Part shown: piece after piece, positions 1-13,383 of the stretch
How positions within the stretch are numbered: position 1 is the first letter of the stretch
Layout of the letters: the number at the start of each line of letters is the position of its first letter
Origin: Dichetophora obliterata
Lineage: Eukaryota > Arthropoda > Insecta > Diptera > Sciomyzidae
Reading direction: 5' to 3'
Assembly: GCA_963920525.1 (NCBI GenBank)
Contig: OY986437.1
Coordinates: forward strand, 94,201,175-94,265,174
DNA: 64,000 bases
Notes under the pieces: generated by a model
Database searches by the model: none
What the model saw: only the letters and a program-made list of their open reading frames with translations
Told to the model about the DNA's origin: nothing
Program-made: the position numbers and the translations under genes

Positions 1-214
1 ACCGAAAGGGATTGACGCCTAATTAAAATCATTACAATACCAATAAAGTTTTTATAATGTAAGAAACAAATGGCAAAGAAATGGCAAACCTAAAGAAAAA
101 CTGAGAAAGTTTGTCATTCTCTTCTCCATCATCATCATCGTGGCATAAGTTTGTGCTAGAGAAGTCCAACAAACAAAACATTGTAATATGGGCTCATCAA
201 ATTCTTCAAAATCT

Positions 215-470
215 TCAATTGTCAGTCAACACCGAATCGCCGTGATCGCTCGGGTTTCGAAATAATTTTGTTAAGATGAGAAAAATAGTGCATTCGTGCG
301 TAAACTAGTGCAAGACAAATTATTAGAATATTTCATTTTTACATTATCAATTGTAAACGGGCTAAAATAGTGGTAAATTAAGTTTAAAATAATAAGTAAA
401 AGGTATAAAAAGTATATCAAACGAAAAACAAAGACAACGGTACAGGCGCAACAAAAAAAAATTGTTTTTG
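215..470 (+). promoter_or_regulatory. possible core promoter and 5'UTR
   Basis: A match to the insect initiator consensus, TCAGTC, lies at 222-227. It is followed by a less AT-rich, CG-containing stretch and then by A-rich sequence with repeated AGTG motifs, which resembles a fly 5'UTR. No TATA box or clear downstream promoter element is seen. No start codon with a credible signal peptide follows. This is a weak, composition-based call. Confidence 0.2.
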
Positions 471-3289
471 CTTATATAAAAACAATATAAAGTTTATAAA
501 AAAAAAAAAAAAAAAACATGCAAAACCAGAAAAAAACACACACATAAGTATACATACATTAGAGTAAAGTATACCAAGCTCGACAACAGCTTAAACCCGT
601 TGTAATAGCTAGTGCAACCACCAGCTAGTCTTGAGAGAAAAAAAAATGTAAAAAAAATTATGGTGAAATAAGCTTTGCGCATTTCAATAACAAAAGTTTC
701 AAAGAAAAAAATAATAGTCATAAAAAGACGAAAAATGGGAAAAAATAGCTACAAAGTTTCGTAGTTATGTTTGTAAAATCAAAGAAAAAAAAATAGAAAA
801 AATTTCAGTAAAACAAGACTATTATAAATTTAAAATATTTCTAATTAAGTGTTAAAGGTTAAAATTGAAAGTGAAATCTAAAGGTTAAAGGTAAAAGAAT
901 AAAATTTAATCACGGCCATTAGAATTTTAAAGAAGCCTGCTGTTAACATCGTGGCTAAGATAAATGTTAATATTGGCTTAATGTGCAGCGATAAATTTTA
1001 ATTTTTAACTGAATCATGTTAATTAACATAAAACAACGCGGAGAAGAAAAAAAACCTTAGTATTGGTGCTTAGATTATAGCACCTTCTCTTTTAGATCAT
1101 CGGCTCTCTCGCAACATAACGCTGAAAGTACTTTCATCGTGGGATCAGCGCAGCCAAAGTGAGTTAAAATAAAATCTACCGATATATAAGAGTGAAAAAA
1201 ACTTCTCTTTAAAATGTTCTATACAATTATGAATTGCCATTATGTAGGTTATCTTTTCCTGTATTTCGCTCTTTTTGGGGTTAAACATTTGCCCATGTAA
1301 TATTAGAGTTGAATTTAAAAACTTATATTTCAATTAAATATTTGTTTTTTTTCTATTCGCTATATAAGGCATATGTCAAGCTACAATTAATTAATGAAAG
1401 CGCGATTTGAAGTAAATGTATTCTTTAAATTGAAAAAAAAAAAAAATATTTAATTTTTGTCTGGCAACATATTGCTCTTATGTTGACAGGTTAAGTGCGT
1501 GATTATTGTTCAATACCTTTACAAACTAGGCACATAAGGGAACAGCTGATATGTGATGCAAAGTTTATTGACCTATGTGTAAATTTATTTGATTCAGGCA
1601 TTTCGTATTATTATACAAATTTTTTAGTTGTTACATAAAGCAGAATTATTACAAAATTTCGATACTTAAATAATTATAAATTAATAACTAATATGCTAGT
1701 TTTAGTATTGCGGCAAAAGTATTTCTTTTGTAATAAGCAACAAGTTTTAAATGTATATGCTTTAGTTTACGTTCGGTTAAGATGCTGAAGATAATATATT
1801 GAATTAATGATTTATATTTTTTTTGTCTACGAACCAAACGAGCGTTATAATTATTTTTTTTTCATTTTATCCATCCAAGCGTATTTATGCAAATAGCTAT
1901 AAATTTTATTATAAAAAAATAAAACTGTAATACAATGAATATCTAAATATTATCTTTTGATTTCTAGCGAAAAGTGATTGCGTTGTGATAATTTAGTAGG
2001 GATCTTAATAACTATTCGTGATTTGTTAATCTAGTTCGGTAACGAAATATTAAGATCATGGTTGGGAGGGCATTTGTTGCATACACATCTTTGTGCAGCC
2101 GTCAAACTTCCTAATAGGTTTTGGTGTCAGATATAAGCTACTTCCGGTTCAACATGTCCGTCCGTACAAACTTCATTTCCGTTCATTTATAGATTTGGTT
2201 TCTCTTCTCTTTTGGTAAACTTAAAGTCAATTTCTACGCACGCAAGTTTTAAGATAATTTGTTTTTGTAGCAACGAAAATATTGAGTGATTGGGTGCAAG
2301 AACTCCATCCCTACAAGCCGACGATCCCTAGCCGGATATAACGCGTGCCTCCGCTTCCTCTCATTCAAACCAAACTCGATTTTTAGAATTTTTTTGTGTG
2401 ACCGTTGCATGCTACATTCTCATTGTTTCTATTGCGAGGTCGGGCAGCTTTGCACATTTATACTCTCCCATATTGAGTTTGAGCATGTTTAATGAGCGCT
2501 TTAAAGAGTACACTGAAAACAACCCAATGGTAAATGAACACATGAAGTAACCAAGTATTTCTTAAATACAATGTAGCTGCGAGGCCTCCAACACCTGTAG
2601 ACATTTGTTTGGGCATGGCCGCTAAGCCCCTGATGACATCTACCCTACACAGTATACTGCTTTTTGCAGAAATCTTATAAGACTATAGGTGATTTTTTTT
2701 TTACTCTGATTTATATTGCAAAATTAAATAAATATGTAGTGGACGGACTTTCAAAAGCTAACATACTGACAGAGGGATAATGTGGAATACAGGTAAACAA
2801 ACGGACATGTAAAAATGCAGATGAATAGTTTAAAAACAAAAAAAACATTTTTAAGTTGGAACAAAAACTGACATATGAATTTACAGAAAGGTGGAGCGAA
2901 AATTATTGGTTTTGCAAATTTTATTTTGCCCAGCCGCGGTAAAGTAGAGAATAAATGTAAAACTAAGCGGACAAACAATATCCCACCCTGATTCTTTGAG
3001 ACCTTCTGACTATATAATTATATAACAGACTTACCGCCAAATCAAAAAACCAAATTCTCACTCTTGTTACCGACATAGAATTTTTTGATCAACTGAAGAT
3101 TGTTCTGCTTGTACAAGACTCTTAGTATTGGTAAATACGGGCGTTATGGTTTTGAAATTTAACATACTGATAGACATGGTCTATAAATATAATATTAACA
3201 AATGTAGACACAAGGAGAAACGTTGGTTGGGAAGACCAATAATTTTAAAACTAATCAACTAAAATATACCCAATGTGCACAAAAATGAA

Positions 3290-3396
3290 TGCGGATCCGT
3301 TTCGAACCCGTTACGAATCCGTCAGTATGAACTTCGCTTTCTTATGTTTCGAAGGACCAGTTTCGAACCCGTTGCGAATACGTCAAAATAATGGTC
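3290..3396. repeat. short diverged tandem duplication
   Basis: Two neighbouring copies of a phrase of the form GTTTCGAACCCGTTrCGAATnCGTCA begin at about 3299 and 3360. Related 'CCGTC/ACGGA' wording recurs further on, around 3640-3830. The origin is not recognised; it may be a remnant of a repetitive element. Confidence 0.5.
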
Positions 3397-6300
3397 ACAA
3401 CGTTAACATAAAAGGCAGTCTTAAATTTGTGTAGTTATTACTTAACAATAGTGTAGTAATTTTTATTAAAAATTAGGCACGTGCCTCTTAAGCTCTCCTC
3501 CAGTTCGAATAAAACTACTTATCAGAATTTTTTAATAATTATCATTAGTGAACAAGGTTACTGTGGCTATAGAATAGCCGTACACAATATATTTTCAGGA
3601 AACATGCTACATGCTAATAAATCCGTATTAATTAAAAAAACGAGTCCGTCTGGAATTTGCGTTACTAGGAAAAACGAATGCATCTCGAGGCCTCCAACGT
3701 ATATGAAGTCCGTTCTGAGTTCGAGACGGATCAAAAAAAAAATGAAAAACGCGTTTTTGAGATGAACAGATAAAATGTACGAAGAAGTGAGACCGTCAGG
3801 AATTGGAAGCGCATCCGTTTGGCACGCAAGATATTTATTTCTCTACACTATATTATTAATATAATTTTTCCATTAATTGTAGAGCCAGGTTCAAGTTCAG
3901 AAATCTATTCTTTGCTTCGAATCAAGACTTGTTTATATTTATGTATATCTTGATTTTATTTATGTACTTTTCGTTTTTAGTTTCAACTAAATATAGCAAC
4001 CATTACAATAAAATATCTCATTTCTGAGCAATTCAATTCTTCCATTTAGTTTGAAAAAAGTATTATATGTGTATACCACATCGTGTTGTTGGATAAAGTT
4101 CATTAACTAGGGAATTTTTTGAACTTTCACTTGACTTGCTAGCAGCAGCTTAAACAGCTTCCACAATTGGGCAGAGAAAAGGTCAAAGCTTAGCTAACCT
4201 TATATTAGTTGAGCATTCAGGAAGCATTTGTGGTTTTTTCAACATTAAGAGAACTTTGCTATGACCTTATCTGGGATTCTTTCTACACCTACAGTTAATC
4301 ATCAGGTTGTTTTTTGTTTTTTATTTTTATTTGTGTTTGTGCTGACTGAATGTCCTGAGGCTACTTATTATAACAAGTGTTGCTGCTGTTGTTGTTGCTT
4401 TTTTATTGTAGTATACATATAGATATATATTCCATTTTTATGTTTTGTTTTGTCTTTTTTGTTGTTGTAAATCTATATACTGCTTAGCAGCAGCAGCACT
4501 TTGGCATCAGTTCTGGCCATCACTTGTACCACAAATGTTGGGCTTCGTTCATATTTTATTTTTATTTCACTTGAGTTGGTTTTGGTTTGCATTTTTTATA
4601 TTTTGTCTAAATATTTTATTTGTTTTATATTTTGTCCCTTTTCCGCAGTCACGTTTTCTAATGCTGTACAAGTTTTATATTTATATCCTTGCATAGGATT
4701 TCATCAAATATTTAAGGCACTGGCTCAGCTTTTAGTACCTGTTGTCTTTGTATTGGTGCGGTTTTGTTTTAGATGTAAGTGTGTGTATGTGTATTAGTGT
4801 TTGTCTGCTTTTGCAATGTAATATATTTTCTGCTCAGCTTCATTTACTCTCTAAGGATGCTAAGGATGTTAAGGATGCGCTCCACTACTTTTGTCAGCAT
4901 AACCTGCCATAACAACAAGAACAACGACATGTTGTCCGGAGCTTTGAGTCCATTTGCTTTTATTTTTATATTCATTTGTTTTTGTAGGATCCTTTTTTCT
5001 ATTTTGGTGTGGTCATGAAATAAAAATGTTGCTCCGAGCTAAATCCCGCCTATGTTGTAAACGTGCTCCACACCAATTCGCTTAGCTTAGTTGATTCACC
5101 TAAGTTCTGTTGTTTTTTTTTTCTGGAAACTTTGCCTTAAATATTTATTCCTTAATTTTTATACAAATGTTGTGTAATTTTTTTAGTAAATTTCTAAAAG
5201 AGCTGAATAAAAAACACATTTCTTAAATTTTAAAACAGAAATGTATCTGGTGTGAAGTTTAGAAAATTCAGAAAAAAAAAATAATTTCTTCCCTATGTCA
5301 AGTAGCTTGCAAGTGTAGACGTATTAAAAAAAATTGATTTTAAAAACAAAATAAATAAGATTCTATTTTCAAAGGTTTTTAGTTATAAGAAAATTTATTT
5401 TTTAAACAAAAACATTTTTCTGTGTTTTAAGAAATTATAAAATTTAACTAGTGTTACGTGTGCAGTTTACAAGATTCAGAAAGTAAAAGAATCAGTATGG
5501 TCGGTACATCATAGAACATAATCACTAATAAATTTTTCTGGATTGGCTCAAACAAAAAAATTGCTTCAAGTTCAAAATTTATGACTTATTCACGCAATCA
5601 CATATCTCTATCTTTCAATTCCATAACTGTTTGAAATTTTGACATACAACAAAGTTGTCGCAAATTTCTCAGCCAGCAAAATTCAGCAACATTTTTTCCA
5701 ACTTAAATAATATTTTATGTTGTTAATTTTATAGACAAAAAATATTGAATAGTTTGTTCATAATAATTTCAGTTGAGAGCATTTTATCGTTTCATACTTT
5801 TTAGAGCGTGATTTTTAGTAGTCGGTTTTTAGTTTATTGAACTCACTTCTTATTAAATTATTTTTGAGATAAAAGTTTTATATAATAAAAAGAAATAATT
5901 ATTTATCAATTTTTTAACTATCGGTCATGTATACATACATTCAAATTAATTTTTTCATTTGCGTCTGGTGGTAAAGCGGTTCTTGCTCTTCATATCAATA
6001 CAAAAAAACATAAATTTTCTGAAAGTGACGCTTCTAACCGTACATCTTTATCAACATATTTCCAATAGAATTAAGATATGCATTGATTCTATGAACAAAC
6101 ATAGAAGAAGATATTGAAATGATAAACAAAGACGATTAGGATGATGAAATTGTATATTTCACTGATTAGATCCACAATTTTCATGATGTTTTTATTTTGA
6201 TATGACCATCAATATCCTCTATATCACCAGATACTATAACGGTATTCATCTAAGCGCGAGTTAACATTGTCTCCAATGTAATACAATGTTGAACGATCGG

Positions 6301-6540
6301 CTACAGCAAGTGTTTGTTATTCTTAGCAATCCCACAGCCGGCTGATCTGAAAACTCAGCATCTTTTGGTACGTGACTTCCTCACGATATGAATACCCATA
6401 GCTATAAACATACGAATACACATACTTATAAGCACATGAAACATATATTCTTTAACATATTTAATCAAAGCATAGCTTTGAGATAGATTGCTTAATTCAT
6501 TCTAATTCTTACTCTGGAGACATACAGTTCAATTAATAAA

Positions 6541-6908
6541 TCTTCTATATATATAAAATAGGATGTGTGCATGTATGTAACGTATGGACTCCAAAACGGC
6601 TGGGCCGATTTTGATGAAATTTTCAGGTAGTGTTTATCTTGGTACGGTGGGTATCATAGGTTATATTTGGACCCGATAGGTGGCGCTGGGGTGGACTTAT
6701 ATCGAAACTTTGAATTTATGGACCAATTTAACTGAAATTCAGAATATATGTTTGTTTGATCATAAGAAAATAATTTGTGTATAAATGGACACGGTAGGTG
6801 GCGCTGGGGTGGACTTATTTTGAAAATTCGATGGCGTGAAAAATATATAAATACTTTTAATTTTATTTTATAACGAGGGGAGTAGCGAAGCACACCGGGT
6901 TCAGCTAG
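6541..6908 (+). mobile_element. non-autonomous Helitron, 368 bp
   Basis: The element starts with TC followed by an alternating TA tract and ends in CTAG, and it sits between an A (6540) and a T (6909). This is the A^T insertion pattern of Helitrons, which leave no target duplication. The 3' end (GAAGCACACCGGGTTCAGCTAG) and the internal phrase about an 'AACGGCTGGGCCGATTTTGA' sequence resemble insect Helitron families as I know them. It carries two copies of a block containing GGTGGCGCTGGGGTGGACTT, near 6677 and 6796. No RepHel protein is encoded, so transposition would need a helper element. Confidence 0.72.
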
Positions 6909-8142
6909 TAATTTATAATAAGTAAAAAAATCTTGAAAAGTGTTTTTATTCATTTTTATTTAAAAGGCATAGCCTTAAAAGATAAAGAGCAAAACATCAA
7001 AGATTTTAACTCGCTCAAAACCCTTTTGTAATGTGAAAACTGTGCATTTTTCCACCTTCGCAAATGAGCTGTCAAAAAACGTATAGACAAATCGGCACAA
7101 ATCTAGTAAGTATGCGCGATCAAATCTTCAAGAAAAATTGCGATGTTAATTGTTCAAATCTGAAGTCAGCTCTTTTTTTTCTTCTTCTGTGATTGAAAAA
7201 CACAGAAAACTATCTTTAAAAACAATAATTTAATTTTTTCTTTAAATAATTTTATTAATTTTCTTTTTTTGATTTCTTTCTTTATTTTTTTAATACTGAA
7301 ATTTTTTTAAAATGTTTACTAACTGTCAGAAGTTGCACAAAAAAGAGAAGGTGAGTTCATTAAAGCTGCCACTTAAAATTGCACATTTCAAAAAATAAGA
7401 CCTTTGCGCGTTTAGATAAATACCATTAATGAATAAATTTCCTTTGAACTTTTAGAAAAAAATATCACTTCCACTTTTTGTTCTTTTATTGAATAAAATT
7501 TAATAAAATTTGGACTGTTTTTTTATAAATTGAAATACTGTTTTTTTAAGTTTCGAAAGAAATTAACCGTTTCTGGTAGAAAAAAAGATACAAGCGTTAC
7601 CCATGACCAATTTTTTTAAAGGAATTTTGCGATTATTTGATTCGCAGTACTTCGAGCTCAAATAACTTTTGTTGGATTTGGTTCATTTTAAAAGACCCAT
7701 ACAGTTTACATCTCTTTACATTCAGGCTCATACGCATATATCCATGATCAGTCACTATCTTAGAAACGTATTTTGAAGCACCGCGATTGTACTTCTTGAG
7801 CGTTTCTTAGATTATGCAGAAGTAGTGCGTATAAGCTTATCAAAGTGGATGGTACTGCAGAAACCACAGAAGCCTCCTGAAGAGTTGACGTAGCTATCAA
7901 TGAAACAGTCTGTCCAGTCTGCTTGGTGGTTTGTTCTGCAAAGAACTTGTTGTTGCAATCTGTTGCTTCATGAACTTATTTGGCATTAATCTCTAAAAAT
8001 ATCACTCTAAAAAAATTTTTTGTTAGTGCTCATTTATAAATTGAGGAATACATTTTATATTTTTTTAGAATTATTTAGTTTTTTATTTTTATAAATTTAA
8101 GTAATTTTTAATATTTCTTTAAAATGTATAATTTAAAACAGG
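6909..8142. other. AT-rich non-coding stretch
   Basis: Only AT-rich sequence with poly-A and poly-T runs was seen. There is no coding signal and no bounded repeat. Confidence 0.5.
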
Positions 8143-8270
8143 TTCGGCTACGAACTGCTACACCATTCCCCATATTCTCCAGATTTAGCGCCCTGCAATT
8201 ATTTCCTATTTTCACACCTAAAAAAATGGGTTGACGCTCAGTGGGAGATCGTGGCCTTAATAGAAAGAAG
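8143..8270 (+). pseudogene. mariner transposase fossil (C-terminal third)
   Basis: The forward frame reads GYELLHHSPYSPDLAPCNYF followed by LFSHLKKW. This is the conserved block around the third catalytic acidic residue of D,D34D mariner transposases (consensus YSPDLAPxDYxLF). The catalytic aspartate in that motif has become asparagine. The reading continues weakly towards a mariner-like C-terminus near 8330-8400 with a stop codon. No upstream catalytic motifs or terminal repeats were found, so this is a short, dead remnant. Confidence 0.75.
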
Positions 8271-8300
8271 TAACGTGGCCATAAGTAGAAATTTTTTTTT

Positions 8301-11300
8301 TACAAATCTACAGTTCATACATCAGATAAACAAAGCCATAACATCACTCAGATTTCTTGTAAAGTTTGGCCAGAAAATGGGTCGAAACTACAATTTGTTT
8401 TTATACCTGTAGTTTTAAGTGTTTTTGTTTTAAAGAAAATGGAATTGATATGAAAAAATAACAAAGTATGATATATAGTGTTTCTTAAACTGTAGTTTTT
8501 TTTTAAAAATTATTAACACAAATATATTTTTTGTGTTTTTTTATAAATAAGCATTTTAATTGCAGAAAAGCTTAAGACTTTGGAAACTTTAGCGGGTAAA
8601 AAGTAAAAAAACATTAAAAAACATTGTTCCAAATTTTTCAAATTAGTGTAATGAAATGTATGTATTATTTATAGAAATATATGGATCCTGCTACTGGAGT
8701 TTACTGTAACGGGGTTTTATTTGATTTTTTTTTCTCGTGGAATATCATTTAAAAAGCAAATTACTTTATTATTTTCAGCATATCTTCAAAATGGAAATAC
8801 CATTTAAAATAACTAAAAGTGATGCAAATCATCACAATTAAATAATAAAGAATAGTTACAACTTTTATAGACAATAGTTGGTGCAATAAGTCTACTCACA
8901 TATTTTTTTTCTCTAATGTCTTCATTTTATGATATGTAGTCCTCAGATTATAAGAATATATAAAAATTAGATGTGTGTAAGTATTTAACAAATGCTCAAA
9001 ATATTTGCTACACTCTAAAAACTTATTGAAAAATTACTTAATAAATGTTGTGAAATTTCACGACATTTATTGGCGATTTTGTAAAAATATCACCCTAAGC
9101 AGGGTTTTATTCATTTCACCCTAGGGTTTTTACAATTCTGTTAAAAATTTAGGGTTTTTTATTTAAAAACGTATATTTTCTCCGCTTTTAACGCGTATTC
9201 AGCATTTTGTCGCTCAGAGAGCCCTAAAATATGTACATTTTTCTATTTTTCACACTATTTCAGCGTGTTGTTGCTCAGAGAATCCTAAAAACGCTTCAAG
9301 GGCGATATTTGACGCTATTGGAGCGAGTGTTACGCTCAGTGTTGCCAGATTTTGGGAGAGATCATTCATTTTTGGTTTTTCATTTCAATAAGTTTTTTTT
9401 CGTTTTTTCCTTAATATTCTCCACGTTTTTTCCCACATTTCTAAGGTTCAATGTCTTATTTTAAATAAAAACCATAACAATACAACCCTTATGAATATAA
9501 TTAAAAGTATTCCATAAAAAATATATCACATTTATTACTTGTCTATCTGAGACTAACTGCAAACACTTTTTTTTATTTTTAATACTGTGACCGAAATATA
9601 TTCTTGAAAAGCATTATTGCAAGGATTTTTATTTGACATTTTCATATATAAGACTACGAATTTTTTTTGTAATTTTCAGAGTCTCTACTAAAGAGACTTT
9701 TTTAGTAAAACATCAGGATGGCATTCTTTTTCTTAAAATCTTATGTTTCCTCTTTAAAATCCCGTTCAGGATTTGAAAATTGGTTTAGAATTAAAGTTAC
9801 AAGTTTCTGTTTGTTAAATGACGGTTTGATCGTTTTTTTAATTCTTTTAGCTATTTAAATCGATTTTTCACCAAGCAAACTTTAATAAAATTAAATTTGC
9901 TCTTTACCATTCTCTTTGGAGTGAAAAAACAAAAAAAAAATTCTGCACTGAAGAGTCAGATTACTGCTTTCAGAACGATTTTACGAATAAGAAACCCATG
10001 GGGTAAATACTTACCCCGATTTGTAGTTTACAGTTAAAAAATGGGTGTTTAGTTCTAAGCTTAAGACATAATGCGAACAAAATTTTGCACATCTTGTGAA
10101 AGTAAATTTAATAAATCAATATTTCTTTGTGACATGAATATACGTCGATATATATTAAAATTTTGTAAATAAATAGGAACACAACGGAATTAATGAAGGA
10201 TACGTTTTGTTTTTCCAAACGATAGGATCCACAAATGCGAAAAGTCTAAATGCTCCGTCTTCGTCCCAGAAATTAAATCTTTTAAAAGTTTTGAGTCTTG
10301 TTTACCCATTTTTCATAGTTTGCCAAGCAAATAAATCAAATTACCGATTTTGACTTTTATTTTTTAGATAAAAGCTTAAATATCGAATTTCATAACGATA
10401 GCTTCAAAATTACGGCTACAATCGTGATCAGAAGCAGTCAGACAGACAGACAGATATACAGACGGAAATGGCTAAATCTACTCAGGTGGCTGTGCTGATC
10501 AAGTATATGAACACTTTTCTATACCTACCACGTCTCCGTATGGGCGTTACGCAGTGCCAAAAAATCGTTTAGAAGGTGGGCGTGTCTGCGGGTGGATTTT
10601 ATCTTAGCTGATAGATATTTCATATTTAACTGTATAAAGCACTCATACTAAATTTCAAAGCTCTAGGTTTTTTTTTGCTATTTATGTCCAAAACTTGAAT
10701 GAAGTCCTCTCACTAAGCGACGGTAAGAGATTTTTTTTTTAAAAAGATCAAAGAACCAAGGTATGCTCCTTATAAAAACAATGTTTGCTCTTTGACCTGA
10801 AAGGAAAGGGATGAAAGAATTGATTTGATCCATACGTGAATTATCGATTGGGCGGAAAAATCGTGAAAGACAATTTTAATTGCTTACAACCGAGGCTAGT
10901 GTTATGCCTTAACCTTGGCAAGCATTTCCAGTCCTCAGTTTTTCCTTTCCTTTAATTCCACATTTTTCCACAGTTTAGTTGGGTAGAAAAAATAGTTCAT
11001 CACTGAAACAAACGCATATTTTGAGAAAATTGATAAAACCTATTATTTGTAAGGAATAAAAAATTGGAAAAACGCTGGACTAAATGTATCGATCTAAAAG
11101 AAGACTATGTTGACAAATTAAACGCTTATTTATTGGTCTCTATTCTTTGATTTTAAATGAGAGATAAGTCGGCTGAATGATTGACTCTATATAGAGTTGT
11201 TGTATATGTTGTTGCCTTTTTGTTTTGTTGAATTTTGTTTTTTTGTTTATTTTATGTTGTTTATGTTGAATTGAAATAAAATAATCTTTCAATTTTCTTA

Positions 11301-13187
11301 GGTATGTTTTTTTAAGCCGAAGAACATACCTTTTATTCGAAAAGTTTCTGGCTTCTGTCCAAAAAAAAGCAAAGAACAACTAAATTAAGGCATATTTTTA
11401 ATAATTTAATAGAATTCTCCCATTCCCGATTTAACTTAACATAAATCTCATTCTTGTATATTATGAGTTATATATAGTAATTTTTTTCAGCTTGTGAGTG
11501 CCTAATCTATTTATGGTAATATCTCTATTTTCTCTTCTCCACCAGACCTACTATAAGATTGGTCTATAAACAACTTCAATTTCTCACTCAACTCTCTCAA
11601 ACTCTTGTCTGGATATCAAAATAAGACGCACAAGAGAGAAAAAAAAAACAATTGAGAAATTATATTCTTTCTCAAATTTTTCACACGGCAGCTGTTTCGT
11701 GTAGATAATGTTGCCTTAAGGACGCGTTATTCTTCTTTGCTTAACATACAAGCACACAAATACTCACAGCCCCCTCATCACTTTTTCTTACAATAACTGT
11801 CTCTTCGCCGCTTCCTCTCTACCATCCAGCTGCACCTAGTGTTGGAATGCTGAATAACGTTATCGCATGAGTGGAATTCAACTCACTTGCTAGCTAAATA
11901 TCGGACATTCATTTTGGGATAAAGTTAGCTCAACTTGGTAACAAAGAGAAAAACAGTAAAAAAAATATAGACAAAAAATACAAAAAGCAGAAGGATAAAT
12001 ACATTCATGAGTATCGCAGGATAACAGCATGCGGCATTTAGTTACTGTTGTTTGTTGTTTTTGTTGTTTTTCTATGCGTATGTCTGCCTGTGTTTATATA
12101 TTCAAATATATCAAATACGCTTCCGCATGGAGCATACATTAGGTAGGATCAAGCCGGACGATATGCGGCAGCACCGTATAGGGTATAACCATAAAACTAT
12201 CTCTAAGGTGGGACAAAAATTTGTAAAGCTACCGAAATGGCAAACCAACAAAATAAAAATGAAAAGAACTAGTAAAAGTGCTGCAGCAAGCATTCATTCA
12301 AGACGATTTAAAAGCGTTGAAACAGGACATAAGGGAAAAAAGTCACACTTTAGTCAAGACATGTTATTGCTTCGCAAAATTACTGCAAAAATAGCACCGT
12401 CGAGAATGTGCAAAATGGTTAACAATATGTAAACTTTCATCGGCTTAGCCATGTTGTGTGGCAGTTTTCTTCTCCCTTCTACGTGTTAGTTAGTCTATAT
12501 TCTTGGTTAATACAACGAATTGGTTTTAAAATTAAACATAAGTCAGTTGGGATCCATGTTTATTACAAAAAAAAAAAACATTCTTAACAAAAAATTCAAT
12601 TTCATTTCTAAAATAGATATCTGTTGAAACTTTGATGGAATGTCACTTTGGCTTTGTTATCCTTTTTCAATTTACACAATATCTTACCGATCTCATGTTC
12701 AAACATCTCATGGTCAAAAGATGGTGTAGTAGGTTTGAAAAAAGAAGGGATAACAAGTATAATATAAGAATGAAGGAGTTAGCTATGTAAAAAACTTTTG
12801 ATTGTGAATTTGGCAGTGAGAAAATTTATATACTTTCACTCTGGGGAAACTATAGAGCAAGAAATAGCATGGCATTATCATATAAGTCCTGGTTTGTACT
12901 AGTCAAGAGTTGACAGTCAGCTCTTACCTTTGTAGAAGAAAGACGCAGACATCAATGCGGAGAGAGTCCAAGTTAAAAAAAAAATAAAAAATAATTCACG
13001 TCAACTCTTGACAAATACTTCGCACATTTTCCGTGGGCTATATTTTAATAAAAAATTAAATTGGCGCAAATATGAAATTTAAAGTAAAAGCAAGAAACCT
13101 TTTCAAAAAGTTCACAACAATCAAAACTATGTTAGATTAAAAATAAAATGTGTAACATAATTGAATTTTATTTTATTGATTTCTCAT
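8301..13187. other. AT-rich non-coding stretch with scattered repeats
   Basis: No gene is supported here. Notable items are an irregular repeat near 9195-9290 built on 'GCTCAGAGAGyCCTAAAA', a CAGTGTTGCCAG sequence at about 9336-9347 that resembles a hAT terminus but has no partner nearby, and a dispersed repeat at 10405-10730. An open frame of about 100 codons at 12127-12432 encodes a lysine/arginine-rich peptide with no recognised domain, and I do not call it a gene. Confidence 0.5.
10405..10730 (+). repeat. dispersed repeat, copy 1
   Basis: It contains a CAGACAGACAGA-type run followed by a 'GGAAATGGCTAAATCTACTC' phrase, and further on CATACTAAATTTCAAAGCTC. The second part recurs near 25068-25130 and 25807-25905, always after an ACTGTA-AAGC phrase. 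The wording resembles widely dispersed fly repeats of the INE-1/DINE type. Assignment to a named family was not tested. Confidence 0.55.
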
Positions 13188-13204
13188 TACTTACTTACTT
13201 ACTT
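13188..13204. repeat. (ACTT)n tail of the LINE
   Basis: About four copies of ACTT on the + strand, equal to (TAAG)n at the 3' end of the minus-strand LINE. The same tail type is seen at the second LINE 3' end near 50930. Confidence 0.8.
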
Positions 13205-13383
13205 AGGTGGACATAATAACTCGTTTTCGAGTTTTAGCCATCCTCATCAGCTCTCGCCAGGTGCCTCTGCTTTGCGCGCATCCTCTCCAATCGGATACCC
13301 CAAGTACGGTTAGGGCTTCTTTGGTCTGGTTCATCCATCGGAGGCATGTCTCCCCCTTCGTTATCGACCAACGACCTTCACCC

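Larger units (their letters stand above)
1..6540. other. AT-rich non-coding stretch (5' flank or intron)
   Basis: No convincing coding exon was found. The short open frames here are composed of low-complexity codons and have no recognisable domain. The stretch contains poly-A and poly-T runs, GTT/TTG-rich runs near 4380-4470 and a short duplicated motif near 3290-3395. It is consistent with the intron or 5' flank of the semaphorin gene whose exon lies near 60.2 kb, but the link is inference. Confidence 0.6.

Noticed and set aside
4445..5018. three overlapping hydrophobic open frames
   Set aside because: They come from T-rich low-complexity sequence and have no recognised domain or splice context.
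9336..9347. left end of a hAT element (CAGTGTTGCCAG)
   Set aside because: No matching inverted end or 8-base target duplication was found nearby.
12052..12432. 126-codon plus-strand open frame, with a basic 102-residue part from 12127
   Set aside because: The protein is lysine/arginine-rich with no recognised domain. There is no promoter, splice or conservation evidence. It could be chance in this sequence, so it is noted but not called.
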